Positions 28,990-37,838 of a stretch of 64,000 nucleotides of DNA are shown piece by piece. The stretch is from Burkholderia sp. BCC0506 (GTDB lineage: Bacteria; Pseudomonadota; Gammaproteobacteria; Burkholderiales; Burkholderiaceae). Positions within the stretch are counted from its first letter, which is position 1; the number at the start of each line of letters is the position of its first letter. Location of the stretch: positions 124,001 to 188,000 of the forward strand of contig NZ_CADFEN010000008.1 of the NCBI RefSeq assembly GCF_902833145.1. Direction: 5' to 3'. A program made the position numbers and the translations under genes. The notes beneath the pieces are model-generated. The model was not told the origin of the DNA, made no database searches, and worked only from the letters and a program-made list of their open reading frames with translations.

Positions 28990-30393
28990 TTACACGAGCC
29001 CCGTCGCGTAGTAGACGGCGATCACGAAGAACACCGCGAGCGTCTTGATGACGGTCACCGCGAAGATGTCGCGATACGACTCGCGGTGCGTGAGGCCCGT
29101 GACCGCGAGCAGCGTGATGACCGCGCCGTTGTGCGGCAGCGTGTCCATGCCGCCGCTTGCCATCGCGACGACCCGGTGCAGCACGTCCATCGGGATGTTG
29201 GCTGCCTGTGCGCCCTTGATGAACAGATCCGACATCGCGGCGAGCGCGATGCTCATGCCGCCCGACGCCGAGCCCGTGATGCCGGCGAGCGAGCTGACCG
29301 ACACGGCCGCGTTGACGAGCGGGTTCGGGATGCTCTTCAGCGCATCGCTGACGACGAGGAAGCCCGGCAGCGCGGCGATCACGCCGCCGAAGCCGTATTC
29401 CGACGCGGTGTTCATCGCGGCGAGCAGCGCGCCGGCGACAGCGGCCTTGGAGCCGGTCGCGAAGCGGTCGCTGACACGCTTGAATGCCGTCAGCACGACC
29501 AGCACGATACCGAGCAGCAGCGCGGCCTCGACCGACCAGATCGCGACGACGGTCTTGATCGACGTCGTGACCGGCGCGTGCACGCCCGGCAGCACTTCCG
29601 GCGCGACCGTGTACGACGCGGCGCCGTACCACTGCGGAATCAGCTTCGTGAACGCGAAGTTCGACACGCCGACGAGGATCAGCGGCAGGATCGCCAGCGC
29701 GGGATGCGGCAGCGCCTTCGCCTCGACGCGTTCCGGCTCGTTGACGAGCGACGTGCCGTAGCCTTCGCCCTTCGCCATCGCCGAACGGCGGCGCCATTCG
29801 AGATACGCGAGGCCGACGGCGATGATGAACAGCGAGCCGATCGTGCCGAGCGCGGGCGCGGCCCAGGCGGTCGTCTTGAAGAACGTGGTCGGGATGATGT
29901 TCTGGATCTGCGGCGTGCCGGGCAGCGAATCCATCGTGAACGAGAACGCGCCGAGTGCGATCGCGCCCGGCATCAGCCGTTTCGGGATGTTGCTCTGGCG
30001 ATAGAGTTCGGCCGCGAACGGGTAGACCGCGAACACCACGACGAACAGCGACACGCCGCCATAGGTGAGCAGCGCACACACCGCGACGATCACCGCATTC
30101 GCGCGCGAGCGGCCGATGTAGCGGATCGCCGCATGGACGATCGACTCGGAGAACCCGGACAGTTCGATCACCTTGCCGAACACGGCGCCGAGCATGAAGA
30201 CCGGGAAATACAGTTTGACGAAGCCGACCATCTTCTCCATGAAGATGCCGGAGAAGACCGGCGCGACGGCGGCGGGTTCGGTCAGCAGCACCGCGCCGAG
30301 CGCGGCGATCGGCGCGAACAGGATCACGCTGTAGCCGCGATACGCGGCGAACATCAGGAACGCCAGCGCGGCGAGGACGATCACGAAAGACAA
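28990..30393 (-). CDS. GntP-family permease, probable hydroxyacid/hydroxybutyrate transporter
   Basis: Twelve- to fourteen-helix symporter of the GntP family (gluconate and other hydroxyacids). 467 residues, with FPVFMLGAVFGKVIELSGFS near residue 65 and FSFTMDSLPGTPQIQNIIPT near residue 155. The start is TTG at 30393, with AGGAG six bases upstream. It is divergent from a sigma-54 activator, and a -24/-12 element and three operator-like dyads lie between them. The same pairing occurs in Pseudomonas aeruginosa (PA2004 permease with PA2005), where it serves 3-hydroxybutyrate; that substrate is an inference here. Confidence 0.88.
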   Translation of the reverse strand: MSFVIVLAALAFLMFAAYRGYSVILFAPIAALGAVLLTEPAAVAPVFSGIFMEKMVGFVKLYFPVFMLGAVFGKVIELSGFSESIVHAAIRYIGRSRANAVIVAVCALLTYGGVSLFVVVFAVYPFAAELYRQSNIPKRLMPGAIALGAFSFTMDSLPGTPQIQNIIPTTFFKTTAWAAPALGTIGSLFIIAVGLAYLEWRRRSAMAKGEGYGTSLVNEPERVEAKALPHPALAILPLILVGVSNFAFTKLIPQWYGAASYTVAPEVLPGVHAPVTTSIKTVVAIWSVEAALLLGIVLVVLTAFKRVSDRFATGSKAAVAGALLAAMNTASEYGFGGVIAALPGFLVVSDALKSIPNPLVNAAVSVSSLAGITGSASGGMSIALAAMSDLFIKGAQAANIPMDVLHRVVAMASGGMDTLPHNGAVITLLAVTGLTHRESYRDIFAVTVIKTLAVFFVIAVYYATGLV

Positions 30394-30459
30394 GGGAGTC
30401 TCCTAATGGCTTTGGTTGTTGTTCGATCGCGCGACGCGCCGCGGACCGGCTCAGGTTCG

Positions 30460-30475
30460 TGCAGGTTTCGTGCCA
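30460..30475 (-). promoter_or_regulatory. Sigma-54 (-24/-12) promoter of the GntP-type permease
   Basis: Minus strand reads TGGCACGAAACCTGCA. It matches the sigma-54 consensus TGGCACG-N4-TTGCA at 15 of 16 considered positions, differing at one T, and has the required GG and GC 10 bp apart. Transcription would start near 30449, about 55 nt before the permease TTG codon. The adjacent activator has the GAYTGA loop that contacts sigma-54. Confidence 0.85.
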
Positions 30476-30555
30476 TCGGCCGGATTGCGCCGCCGGACAT
30501 GGGCCCGCCGACGGCCGGCGGGCCCGCGCCGGTGCAGGTCTGACGATTCTACATA

Positions 30556-30579
30556 AAACGTCTCCATCCGGAGACGTTT
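30556..30579. promoter_or_regulatory. Activator binding site 1 (perfect dyad)
   Basis: A 10-bp perfect inverted repeat (AAACGTCTCC at left, GGAGACGTTT at right) around ATCC. The inner core is GTCTCC-N4-GGAGAC (30560-30575). It lies about 118 bp upstream of the predicted permease transcription start, a standard enhancer distance. Confidence 0.8.
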
Positions 30580-30639
30580 CGGCCATCCGGTCGACCCTCG
30601 AAATCGTGCAGGGCTTTCCCGGACATCGCATTGCGGCGT

Positions 30640-30655
30640 GTCTCCGGAGTGAGAT
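30640..30655. promoter_or_regulatory. Activator binding site 2 (degenerate)
   Basis: GTCTCC-N4-TGAGAT: a perfect left half and a right half matching 4 of 6. It is 21 bp, two helical turns, from site 3. Confidence 0.5.
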
Positions 30656-30660
30656 AATCC

Positions 30661-30676
30661 GTCTCGTTCCGGAGAC
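30661..30676. promoter_or_regulatory. Activator binding site 3
   Basis: GTCTCG-N4-GGAGAC, one mismatch from the site 1 core and with the same 16-bp length. It lies 34 bp upstream of the activator's own start codon, so it could also serve autoregulation. Confidence 0.7.
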
Positions 30677-30709
30677 ATCCGGCCGACGATACATGGAGAC
30701 GAAGACACG

Positions 30710-32197
<1,488 letters not shown>

Positions 32198-32251
32198 GCC
32201 GACCGGCGATGCCGATGCGGCTCGATGTAATGCATCGAACAGGAGACTGCG

Positions 32252-32779
32252 ATGAAGCGGATCGGCATGGCAGGGTGGCTGACCATGTTGCTGGCGAGCG
32301 CCGCGCTCGCGCGGGCCGGCGATACCGACGCACCCGACGCGCGACGCAACTGGTACAACGATCCGTTCGTCGCGCTGTCGCAGGACGTGGCCGAATGCCC
32401 GTTGCCGCTCGGCCCGTGGATGACGCGCGCCGAGATGACGGACGATGCGCACTACCGCGCCGAACGCGGGACGACCTGCTGGCTCGCCCATCGCTGCACG
32501 AAGCCGAACTCGTATATGTATGACGCGTCGATCGCCGATGCGGCGAAGGCGCACTTCGCGGCCTCCGATCGCTTGCGCGGCACGAGCCTGTGGATCACCG
32601 TGCAGCGACGGTTCATCTACGTCGAAGGATGCGCGGACAGGGCGTTCGATCGCCAGGCGCTGCAACGCGAATTCGAGGCGCTTCCGGACGTCGAGCAGGT
32701 TTTCATTCGCATCACCGACGATCCGCGCAAGCGCTTGCCATACAAGGCGCGCGGGCAACCCGATCGCACGCCGGACTGA
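32252..32779 (+). CDS. Exported protein with BON-like domain
   Basis: 175 residues with a signal peptide (MKRIGMAGWLTMLLASAALARA). The C-terminal half (LWITVQRRFIYVEGCADRAF then LEALPDVEQVFIRI-like spacing) resembles a BON domain, which binds phospholipid or links to the envelope. Four cysteines in the mature part could form two disulfides. AGGAG precedes the ATG. It follows the activator by 55 bp but has no obvious functional link. Family assignment is moderate. Confidence 0.75.
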   Translation: MKRIGMAGWLTMLLASAALARAGDTDAPDARRNWYNDPFVALSQDVAECPLPLGPWMTRAEMTDDAHYRAERGTTCWLAHRCTKPNSYMYDASIADAAKAHFAASDRLRGTSLWITVQRRFIYVEGCADRAFDRQALQREFEALPDVEQVFIRITDDPRKRLPYKARGQPDRTPD

Positions 32780-32840
32780 CGGCCGAAGGGCGGCCCGTGG
32801 CATACTCGCTGCATTCAAAAAAAGGTTGACGGGAAGAACA

Positions 32841-33113
32841 ATGAAACACATGCTTGCGTCGGTCTGTCGGTGGCCTCGGGCGGCCGTGATGTTGGCTCTG
32901 GTTGCAGGGCTCGGCGGATGCGGTGGCGGTGCCCCGCTGTTCACTTCGGACGGGCGTCCGACCACTCAGGTGCAATGCACCGGCAGCGACTGGAGCAATT
33001 GCACGGACAATGCCCGGGCCATGTGCAACGGGGATTTCGACGTGATCCAGCAATCGACGGATGACGCCGTGCGAAATCTTCTCTTCGCATGCAAGAAGAA
33101 GAGCGGTTATTGA
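32841..33113 (+). CDS. Small lipoprotein
   Basis: 90 residues with a lipobox LVAGLGGC, cleaved before the cysteine at about residue 27. The mature part has further cysteines (VQCTGSDWSNCTDN, MCNGDF, ACKKK) that suggest disulfide bonding in the periplasm. No family recognised. GGGAAGAA precedes the ATG. It is the last gene before the H-NS gene. Confidence 0.75.
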   Translation: MKHMLASVCRWPRAAVMLALVAGLGGCGGGAPLFTSDGRPTTQVQCTGSDWSNCTDNARAMCNGDFDVIQQSTDDAVRNLLFACKKKSGY

Positions 33114-33217
33114 TCCCGAAATGACCGGCTGAGGAGACCACGATCGGGAGAAGCGCTTTTCCGCTTGCTTTGAGTCACTTGTTTTTTCACGAATAACACT
33201 CATGGAGTCCCATCCAT

Positions 33218-33523
33218 ATGGCGACCTACAGGCAACTGACCGCGCAGCTCGAACGGCTTCAGCAAAAGATCGACAAGGAACGTGAAAAGGCGATTGCCGA
33301 CGCGATTGCGACTATCCGCGCGAAAATCGACGAATACGACATTACGCCGGAAGAGCTCGGTTTTCGCCCGGCAGGATCGGCCTCCGCCGCTGCCGCCGCG
33401 AAGCCCAAGCGGACCTTGCCGCCCAAATACCTGAACCCGAAGACGGGCGAAACCTGGAGCGGCCGCGGACGGGCGCCGGCGTGGCTCGGCAAGAATCGCG
33501 GACGTTTCCTGATCAAGGACTGA
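33218..33523 (+). CDS. H-NS family nucleoid protein
   Basis: 101 residues, the short H-NS-like type of Burkholderia and Ralstonia. An N-terminal coiled-coil dimerisation region (residues 1-50) is followed by a linker with DITPEEL and an Ala-rich stretch, then the DNA-binding core KYLNPKTGETWSGRGRAPAW, the usual AT-hook-like motif. Expected role: silencing of AT-rich acquired DNA. It is immediately followed by one copy of the 23-bp repeat core and an intrinsic terminator. Confidence 0.95.
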   Translation: MATYRQLTAQLERLQQKIDKEREKAIADAIATIRAKIDEYDITPEELGFRPAGSASAAAAAKPKRTLPPKYLNPKTGETWSGRGRAPAWLGKNRGRFLIKD

Positions 33524-33541
33524 CTCCCGAAAATCCTCACC
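33524..33541 (-). repeat. 23-bp repeat core, directly after H-NS stop
   Basis: CTCCCG-AAAATC-CTCACC on the plus strand, which is the reverse complement of GGTGAG-N6-CGGGAG. It begins at the base after the H-NS stop codon and lies before the terminator, so it is inside the H-NS 3' untranslated region. Confidence 0.8.
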
Positions 33542-33557
33542 TTTCGTATGTCGACTG

Positions 33558-33599
33558 ACGGTGCGAACGGCCATGCGGCCTTCGCACCGTTTTGTTTTC
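33558..33599 (+). terminator. Intrinsic terminator of the H-NS gene
   Basis: Stem ACGGTGCGAA with TTCGCACCGT (33558-33567 and 33581-33590) with an inner GGCC pairing, followed by TTTTGTTTT on the plus strand. Strong Rho-independent terminator. Confidence 0.9.
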
Positions 33600-34102
33600 A
33601 TGCGATCGCCCTGCGATTTTCCCCGGCGAATTGAAGTGCAATGCCGCGCAATTAACGGATCCTGTTTTGCGAATTCGCCGCGATCCGGCCGCATATTGCG
33701 GGGAATTTCCGTAAACAGCGGCGTAATCGCGCCATGCATGCATATGGGCATTCGTGTTTTTCGCGGTGCATGCGTGACGCGGATTTTCATCACCGTTCGC
33801 GCATTGCCGCAGTGTGTCGTGCGATTCCCGAAGATACTCACCATGGCTCCTGTAAATCCTCACCTTTGAGAGCGCGGCTGCGGTCGAGCCGCGTTGTGTG
33901 CCTCGTGCGAGCGACGCTTCGATGCCGGGCCGCATGTGTTGCATGCCCATGGTGCGAGTATTGACGTCCGTCGAATAGTCGGCCGTTCGGCATATAGGCA
34001 GCCGCAGGCGCTTCACCTATGCTTGGAGTTCGCGTCGATCGGCGCCCGGCCCGCCCGGCCGCATGCCGATCGAGTCGTCTTTCGTCATCGCAGGGAGTCG
34101 AT
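33600..34102. other. AT-enriched intergenic region between H-NS and the acetyltransferase gene
   Basis: About 500 bp, visibly less GC-rich than its surroundings (many AATT, TTTT and ATGCAT tracts), so it is a likely H-NS target. It holds two further diverged copies of the 23-bp repeat core at 33825-33864. I found no convincing gene; a long minus-strand frame here runs through the H-NS terminator and is a shadow. Confidence 0.5.
33825..33864 (-). repeat. Two diverged copies of the 23-bp repeat core
   Basis: TTCCCG-AAGATA-CTCACC (33825-33842) and CTCCTG-TAAATC-CTCACC (33847-33864), spaced 22 bp. Same orientation as the copy at 33524, opposite to the array at 36.7 kb. They lie upstream of the acetyltransferase gene. 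Confidence 0.7.
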
Positions 34103-36460
34103 GTGACCGTTCGCCATCTCGATGCGTTGTTCCAGCCCAGGTCCGTTGCGATCGTCGGCGCTTCGTCGCGCGCAGGCAGTATCGGCGCGATGGTATGGTC
34201 GCGCGTGCTCGACGGCGCGTTCCAGGGGCCCGTGTGGCCGGTCAATCCGAAATATCGAGAGCTGGACGGTCATAAGGTCGTCTCCGATGTCGACCGGTTG
34301 CCCGCGCCGCCGTCGGTTGCCGTGATCTGCACGCCGCCCGCGACCTGGGCCGGCATCGTGCGCAAGCTCGGTGAGCTCGGCACGCGTGTCGCGGTGATCG
34401 TCGGCGAGGCGCGCACCGATGCCGATCGCGCCGCGGTCGATCGCACGCTGAAGGCGGCGAAGCCGTTCGTGCTCCGTATCGTCGGGCCCGGCAGCCTGGG
34501 CGTGCTGTCGCCGGCGCGGCACGCGCATTTCGGCGCGCCGGCGTATACGGCGCGATCGGGCGGCGTCGCGTGGGTGTCGCAATCGAATGCGTTGACGAAT
34601 GCGGTGCTCGGCTGGGCCGACGCACGCGGCCTCGGCTTTTCGCATGTCGTCGCGCTCGGCAGCGAATCCGACGTCGATGCGGGCGACGTACTCGACTACC
34701 TGGCGAGCGATCCCGGCACACGCGCGATTCTGCTCGAGCTCGATACCGTGCGCGCCGCGCGCAAGTTCATGTCGGCGGCGCGCGCGGCCGCACGCAACAA
34801 GCCGGTGCTCGCGCTGCGTACCGGCCGAGCCGATCCCGGCGACGCACTCTACACGGCGGCGTTCCAGCGCGCGGGCATGGTGCGCGTCGATGCGCTCGAC
34901 GATCTGCTCGACGAAATCGAGACGCTCGGCGTCGGCCGCGTCACCGCACGGGGGGCGGCGACGCTCGTGACGAGCGACGCGGGCGTGGCGAAACTCGCGG
35001 TCGATGCGGTGGCCGAGGTGCGCGACGTGCTGACCGACTGGTCGCCCGCGGCAACGTCGGCCGTCGCGGCCGCGCTGCCGCATCTCGCGGCGCCCGGCAA
35101 TCCGCTCACGCTGGGCGACGATGCGCGCCCCGAGCACTTTGCCGCGGCGATCAAGGCGCTCGCGCCGTTTCCGCAGACGGGCACGCTGTTCGTCGTTCAT
35201 TCCACTTCGCACAGTGCGCCGGCCGATGCGGTCGCACGCACGCTGATCGACTCGCGGCAGTACGCGCAGCGCGGCATCCTCGCGTGCTTCTTCGGCGCGG
35301 TCGACGCGGCGACGCGCGACGCGCTGCACGCGAACGGCATCCCGGTGCACACGACGCCGCAGCGGCTCGCACGCGCGTATGCGCGTCTCGTCGACTACAA
35401 CCTCGGGCGTCAACTGCTGATGCAGACGCCGGAGGGCACGCCGCCGCAGCCGGCCGAGTGCGTGGCGTCCGCCCAGGCCGACGCGCACCGCATGGTCGAA
35501 GCCGGTCGGCATGAACTGACCGACGAAGCCGCGCTGCGCTGGCTGTCCCATTTCGGTCTGCAGGGCGAGCAGCCCAACGAGCCTGCGGGCAAGCAGGTCG
35601 TCGATATCACGGTCGACATGTACGACGATTCGAACTTCGGTCCGGTGTTTCGCTATGCCGTGCCGCCGGCGGATGGCGTATCGGCGCCGTTCGTCGTCTA
35701 CGGCCTGCCGCCGCTGAACACCGTGCTCGCCCGCGCGGTGATGGAGCGCTCGCCGTATGCGCGCGGCACGCCCGTCGAGCCGACGCTCGATGCGCTGACG
35801 GCACTGTCGCAGGTCGTCTGCGACGTGCGCGAAGTCGTTGCGATGTCGGTCACGCTGCGCGTGCTGTCCGACCGCGCACGGGTGGTCGCGCCGCGCATCA
35901 CATTGGCCTCGGGGCGCAGCCGGCTCGCGATCATGCCGTATCCGCGGCATCTCGAGCAGACGCTCGAGTGGCGTGGCGAGACGGTGACGATCCGGCCGAT
36001 CCGTCCGGAGGACGAGGCCGCGCACAACGAACTGCTCGGCGCGATGACGCCGGAAGATCTGCGGATGCGTTTCTTCGGCGCGGTGCGCAGCTTCGATCAT
36101 TCGCAGGTGGCGCGCATGACGCAGATCGACTACGACCGTGAAATGGCCTTCATCGTGTCGTTTACCGATGTGTCGGGGCGCGACCACACGCTCGCGGTGG
36201 CGCGTGCGGTCGCCGATCCCGACAACGAGACGGCGGAGTTCGCGATCGCGGTACGGCCCGACCAAAAGGGCAAGGGGCTTGGCCGGCTGATGATGAACCG
36301 CATCATCGACTACACGCGCTCGCGCGGCACCGCGTGGATGGTCGGCGAGGCGCTGCGCGAGAATTCGGCGATGATCTCGCTCGCGAAATCGTGCGGTTTC
36401 GAGGTGTCGACGACGGAGGAGCCCGGCGTCGTGGGTTTCAGGATGAAGTTGCAGCCGTAG
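34103..36460 (+). CDS. Pat-like protein acetyltransferase (NDP-forming acyl-CoA synthetase-like plus GNAT)
   Basis: 785 residues from a GTG at 34103 preceded by CAGGGAG. N-terminal CoA-binding domain (SVAIVGASSRAGSIGAMVW), succinyl-CoA-ligase-like domains to about residue 450, an ATP-grasp-like region from about 470 to 610 and a C-terminal GNAT domain at about 625-785 (ITIRPIRPEDE-like start, IAVRPDQKGKGLGRLMMNRI acetyl-CoA loop). Such proteins (Pat/PatZ) acetylate lysines of metabolic enzymes such as acetyl-CoA synthetase. It is about 100 residues shorter than the usual 880-900, mainly in the ATP-grasp region, which is probably inactive, as in other Pat proteins. It is flanked on both sides by the repeats. 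Confidence 0.88.
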   Translation: MTVRHLDALFQPRSVAIVGASSRAGSIGAMVWSRVLDGAFQGPVWPVNPKYRELDGHKVVSDVDRLPAPPSVAVICTPPATWAGIVRKLGELGTRVAVIVGEARTDADRAAVDRTLKAAKPFVLRIVGPGSLGVLSPARHAHFGAPAYTARSGGVAWVSQSNALTNAVLGWADARGLGFSHVVALGSESDVDAGDVLDYLASDPGTRAILLELDTVRAARKFMSAARAAARNKPVLALRTGRADPGDALYTAAFQRAGMVRVDALDDLLDEIETLGVGRVTARGAATLVTSDAGVAKLAVDAVAEVRDVLTDWSPAATSAVAAALPHLAAPGNPLTLGDDARPEHFAAAIKALAPFPQTGTLFVVHSTSHSAPADAVARTLIDSRQYAQRGILACFFGAVDAATRDALHANGIPVHTTPQRLARAYARLVDYNLGRQLLMQTPEGTPPQPAECVASAQADAHRMVEAGRHELTDEAALRWLSHFGLQGEQPNEPAGKQVVDITVDMYDDSNFGPVFRYAVPPADGVSAPFVVYGLPPLNTVLARAVMERSPYARGTPVEPTLDALTALSQVVCDVREVVAMSVTLRVLSDRARVVAPRITLASGRSRLAIMPYPRHLEQTLEWRGETVTIRPIRPEDEAAHNELLGAMTPEDLRMRFFGAVRSFDHSQVARMTQIDYDREMAFIVSFTDVSGRDHTLAVARAVADPDNETAEFAIAVRPDQKGKGLGRLMMNRIIDYTRSRGTAWMVGEALRENSAMISLAKSCGFEVSTTEEPGVVGFRMKLQP

Positions 36461-36748
36461 GCGTCGGCCCATGGTTTGACGCCGGGGTGGCGCGTGGCGG
36501 CGATGCTGCAATGTCTCGCCATGGCGCCATTTCCATCAGGAATCCAAATAAGTTGAAAACAGCCTCCCCGATGCAGCGCTTGCCAGCGTGTCGGGCCCGC
36601 CGATCGTGGCGATATCGCGACGCACGCATGACGTCCGGAGAGTCACGCCGGCATGCGGCGATATTCATCCTGCGCGGTCGTTTCACGCGAGGTGCTTGCA
36701 CGCATTCGTGGCCGTATTCGGACCTCGTACATTCGAGTCCAGCACCAA
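36461..36748. other. Intergenic region before the repeat array
   Basis: About 290 bp after the acetyltransferase stop. No gene, terminator with T tract or clear promoter is seen. Its sequence shows no repeat units; the array begins abruptly at 36749. Confidence 0.5.
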
Positions 36749-37024
36749 GGTGAGACTTTTCGGGAGCAGAGGGTGAACTTTTCCGGGGCGGCATGGTGAG
36801 CCGATACGGGAGCGTTCGGTGAGCCTTCCCGGGAACAGCGGGTGAGTACCTGCGGGAGAGGCTGGTGAGCCTTTCCGGGACGCCTCGGTGAGCACTTGCG
36901 GGAGCGATCGGTGAGGAGGTTCGGGAGGCGTCAGTGAGCGTCTCCGGGAGCCTTGGGTGAGACTTTACGGGAGGTCACGGTGAGGGCTTGCGGGATGCTC
37001 GGGTGAGCTTTTTCGGGAGCATGT
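36749..37024 (+). repeat. Tandem array of twelve 23-bp units
   Basis: Twelve units start every 23 bp from 36749 (36749, 36772, ... 37002), with no insertion or deletion in register until the last, which ends 3 bases short. The consensus is GGTGAG-N6-CGGGAG-N5. GTGA and CGGG are invariant in all 12; the final G of CGGGAG is kept in 8. The N6 and N5 spacers differ in every unit, so this is not a recent slippage expansion. It lies between the converging acetyltransferase and H-NS-like genes. Other copies: 11100, 33524, 33825 and 33847. Confidence 0.95.
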
Positions 37025-37112
37025 GAACGCACGGCTCCCATCGGCGCCGCGCCGGCCAACGCCGGCGTGACGCACCGGTACGGACACGCACGAACCGTGC
37101 CCGTGACGACAC

Positions 37113-37655
37113 TTACGCAGCGAGTTTCGACGCCGCGTCGTTTACCTGCTCGCGCGAAATCGCGAGTTCCTCGAGGTGCGGATCGGCATAGACCGCACCG
37201 GTTTCGCGCTCGAGGCGCGCGATCGTCAGCGCACAGCGCGCGGTGTCTTTCGGCATCGCGATGAAGCGCTTGACCGATTCGCCGGACGTGAACGCGTCGA
37301 ACAGTGCGCCGCGCACGTCGTCCGGAAGCGTCTTGGTCCACTGGTACGGCTTGCCGTTGAACGTGATCGACGGCGGCAGCGTGCGTTCCTTCTTGGTCGC
37401 CGTGATGAGCCCGTAGGTGCGGGCCGCGTCGCCGATCTGCTCCGGCGAGAAGAGTTCGTCAGGCGTGATGTCGAACTGCTCGATGTAGTTCTCGATCGCC
37501 TGCATCGCGGCGGCCCGGTCGTCGCGCTTCTTCTGCGCGCGCGCGACGATATCGCGCAGCTCGTCCGCTTCCTCGGGCGTGATCGTGAAGCTTGCCTGCT
37601 TCTGCTGAAGTTCGGAGAAACGCTGGAATTCTTGATCGTTCAGAAGTTTGGCCAT
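37113..37655 (-). CDS. H-NS-related protein with an extra C-terminal domain
   Basis: 180 residues from the ATG at 37655. An earlier in-frame ATG at 37664 is possible. The N-terminal coiled-coil-rich half contains IEQFDITPDELF and then KKERTLPPSITFNGKPYQW, which align with IDEYDITPEELGF and PKRTLPPKYLNPKTGETW of the H-NS gene at 33.2 kb. The Gly-Arg-Gly-Arg DNA contact is missing, and a C-terminal domain of about 70 residues (VRGALFDAFTSGESVKRFIA onward) is added. It may modulate H-NS by heterodimerising or have its own target; not established. The 23-bp array lies 89 bp downstream of the stop. Confidence 0.8.
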   Translation of the reverse strand: MAKLLNDQEFQRFSELQQKQASFTITPEEADELRDIVARAQKKRDDRAAAMQAIENYIEQFDITPDELFSPEQIGDAARTYGLITATKKERTLPPSITFNGKPYQWTKTLPDDVRGALFDAFTSGESVKRFIAMPKDTARCALTIARLERETGAVYADPHLEELAISREQVNDAASKLAA

Positions 37656-37838
37656 GACATCCATCGGACACGACGGCCGCGACAACCGGCCGCCGTAGTT
37701 TTTGAGAGGGCCGCTATTCTAGCGTAGCGCCGCGGGTACCCGATGCGACGTCGCGCATCGGGTACCGCACGGGCGTCGCGCGCAACCGGAGCCGGCGCGC
37801 CGTGCCGTGCCCGGTCCGCCGTGCCCGGAAGCGGCACG

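Noticed and set aside
33537-34016. A 159-residue minus-strand frame in the AT-rich gap
   Set aside because: It runs through the H-NS terminator and the repeat copies, and shows no recognisable domain or ribosome binding site.
36683-36895. A 70-residue minus-strand frame through the array
   Set aside because: A 23-bp period is not a multiple of three, so no continuous repeat protein is encoded; the frame is accidental.
36749-37024. CRISPR array
   Set aside because: The units have no constant repeat plus unique 25-40 bp spacer structure; the period is 23 bp and no cas gene is present.
36749-37024. Plasmid-type iterons or a replication origin
   Set aside because: No replication initiator, partition gene or AT-rich unwinding region lies next to the array.
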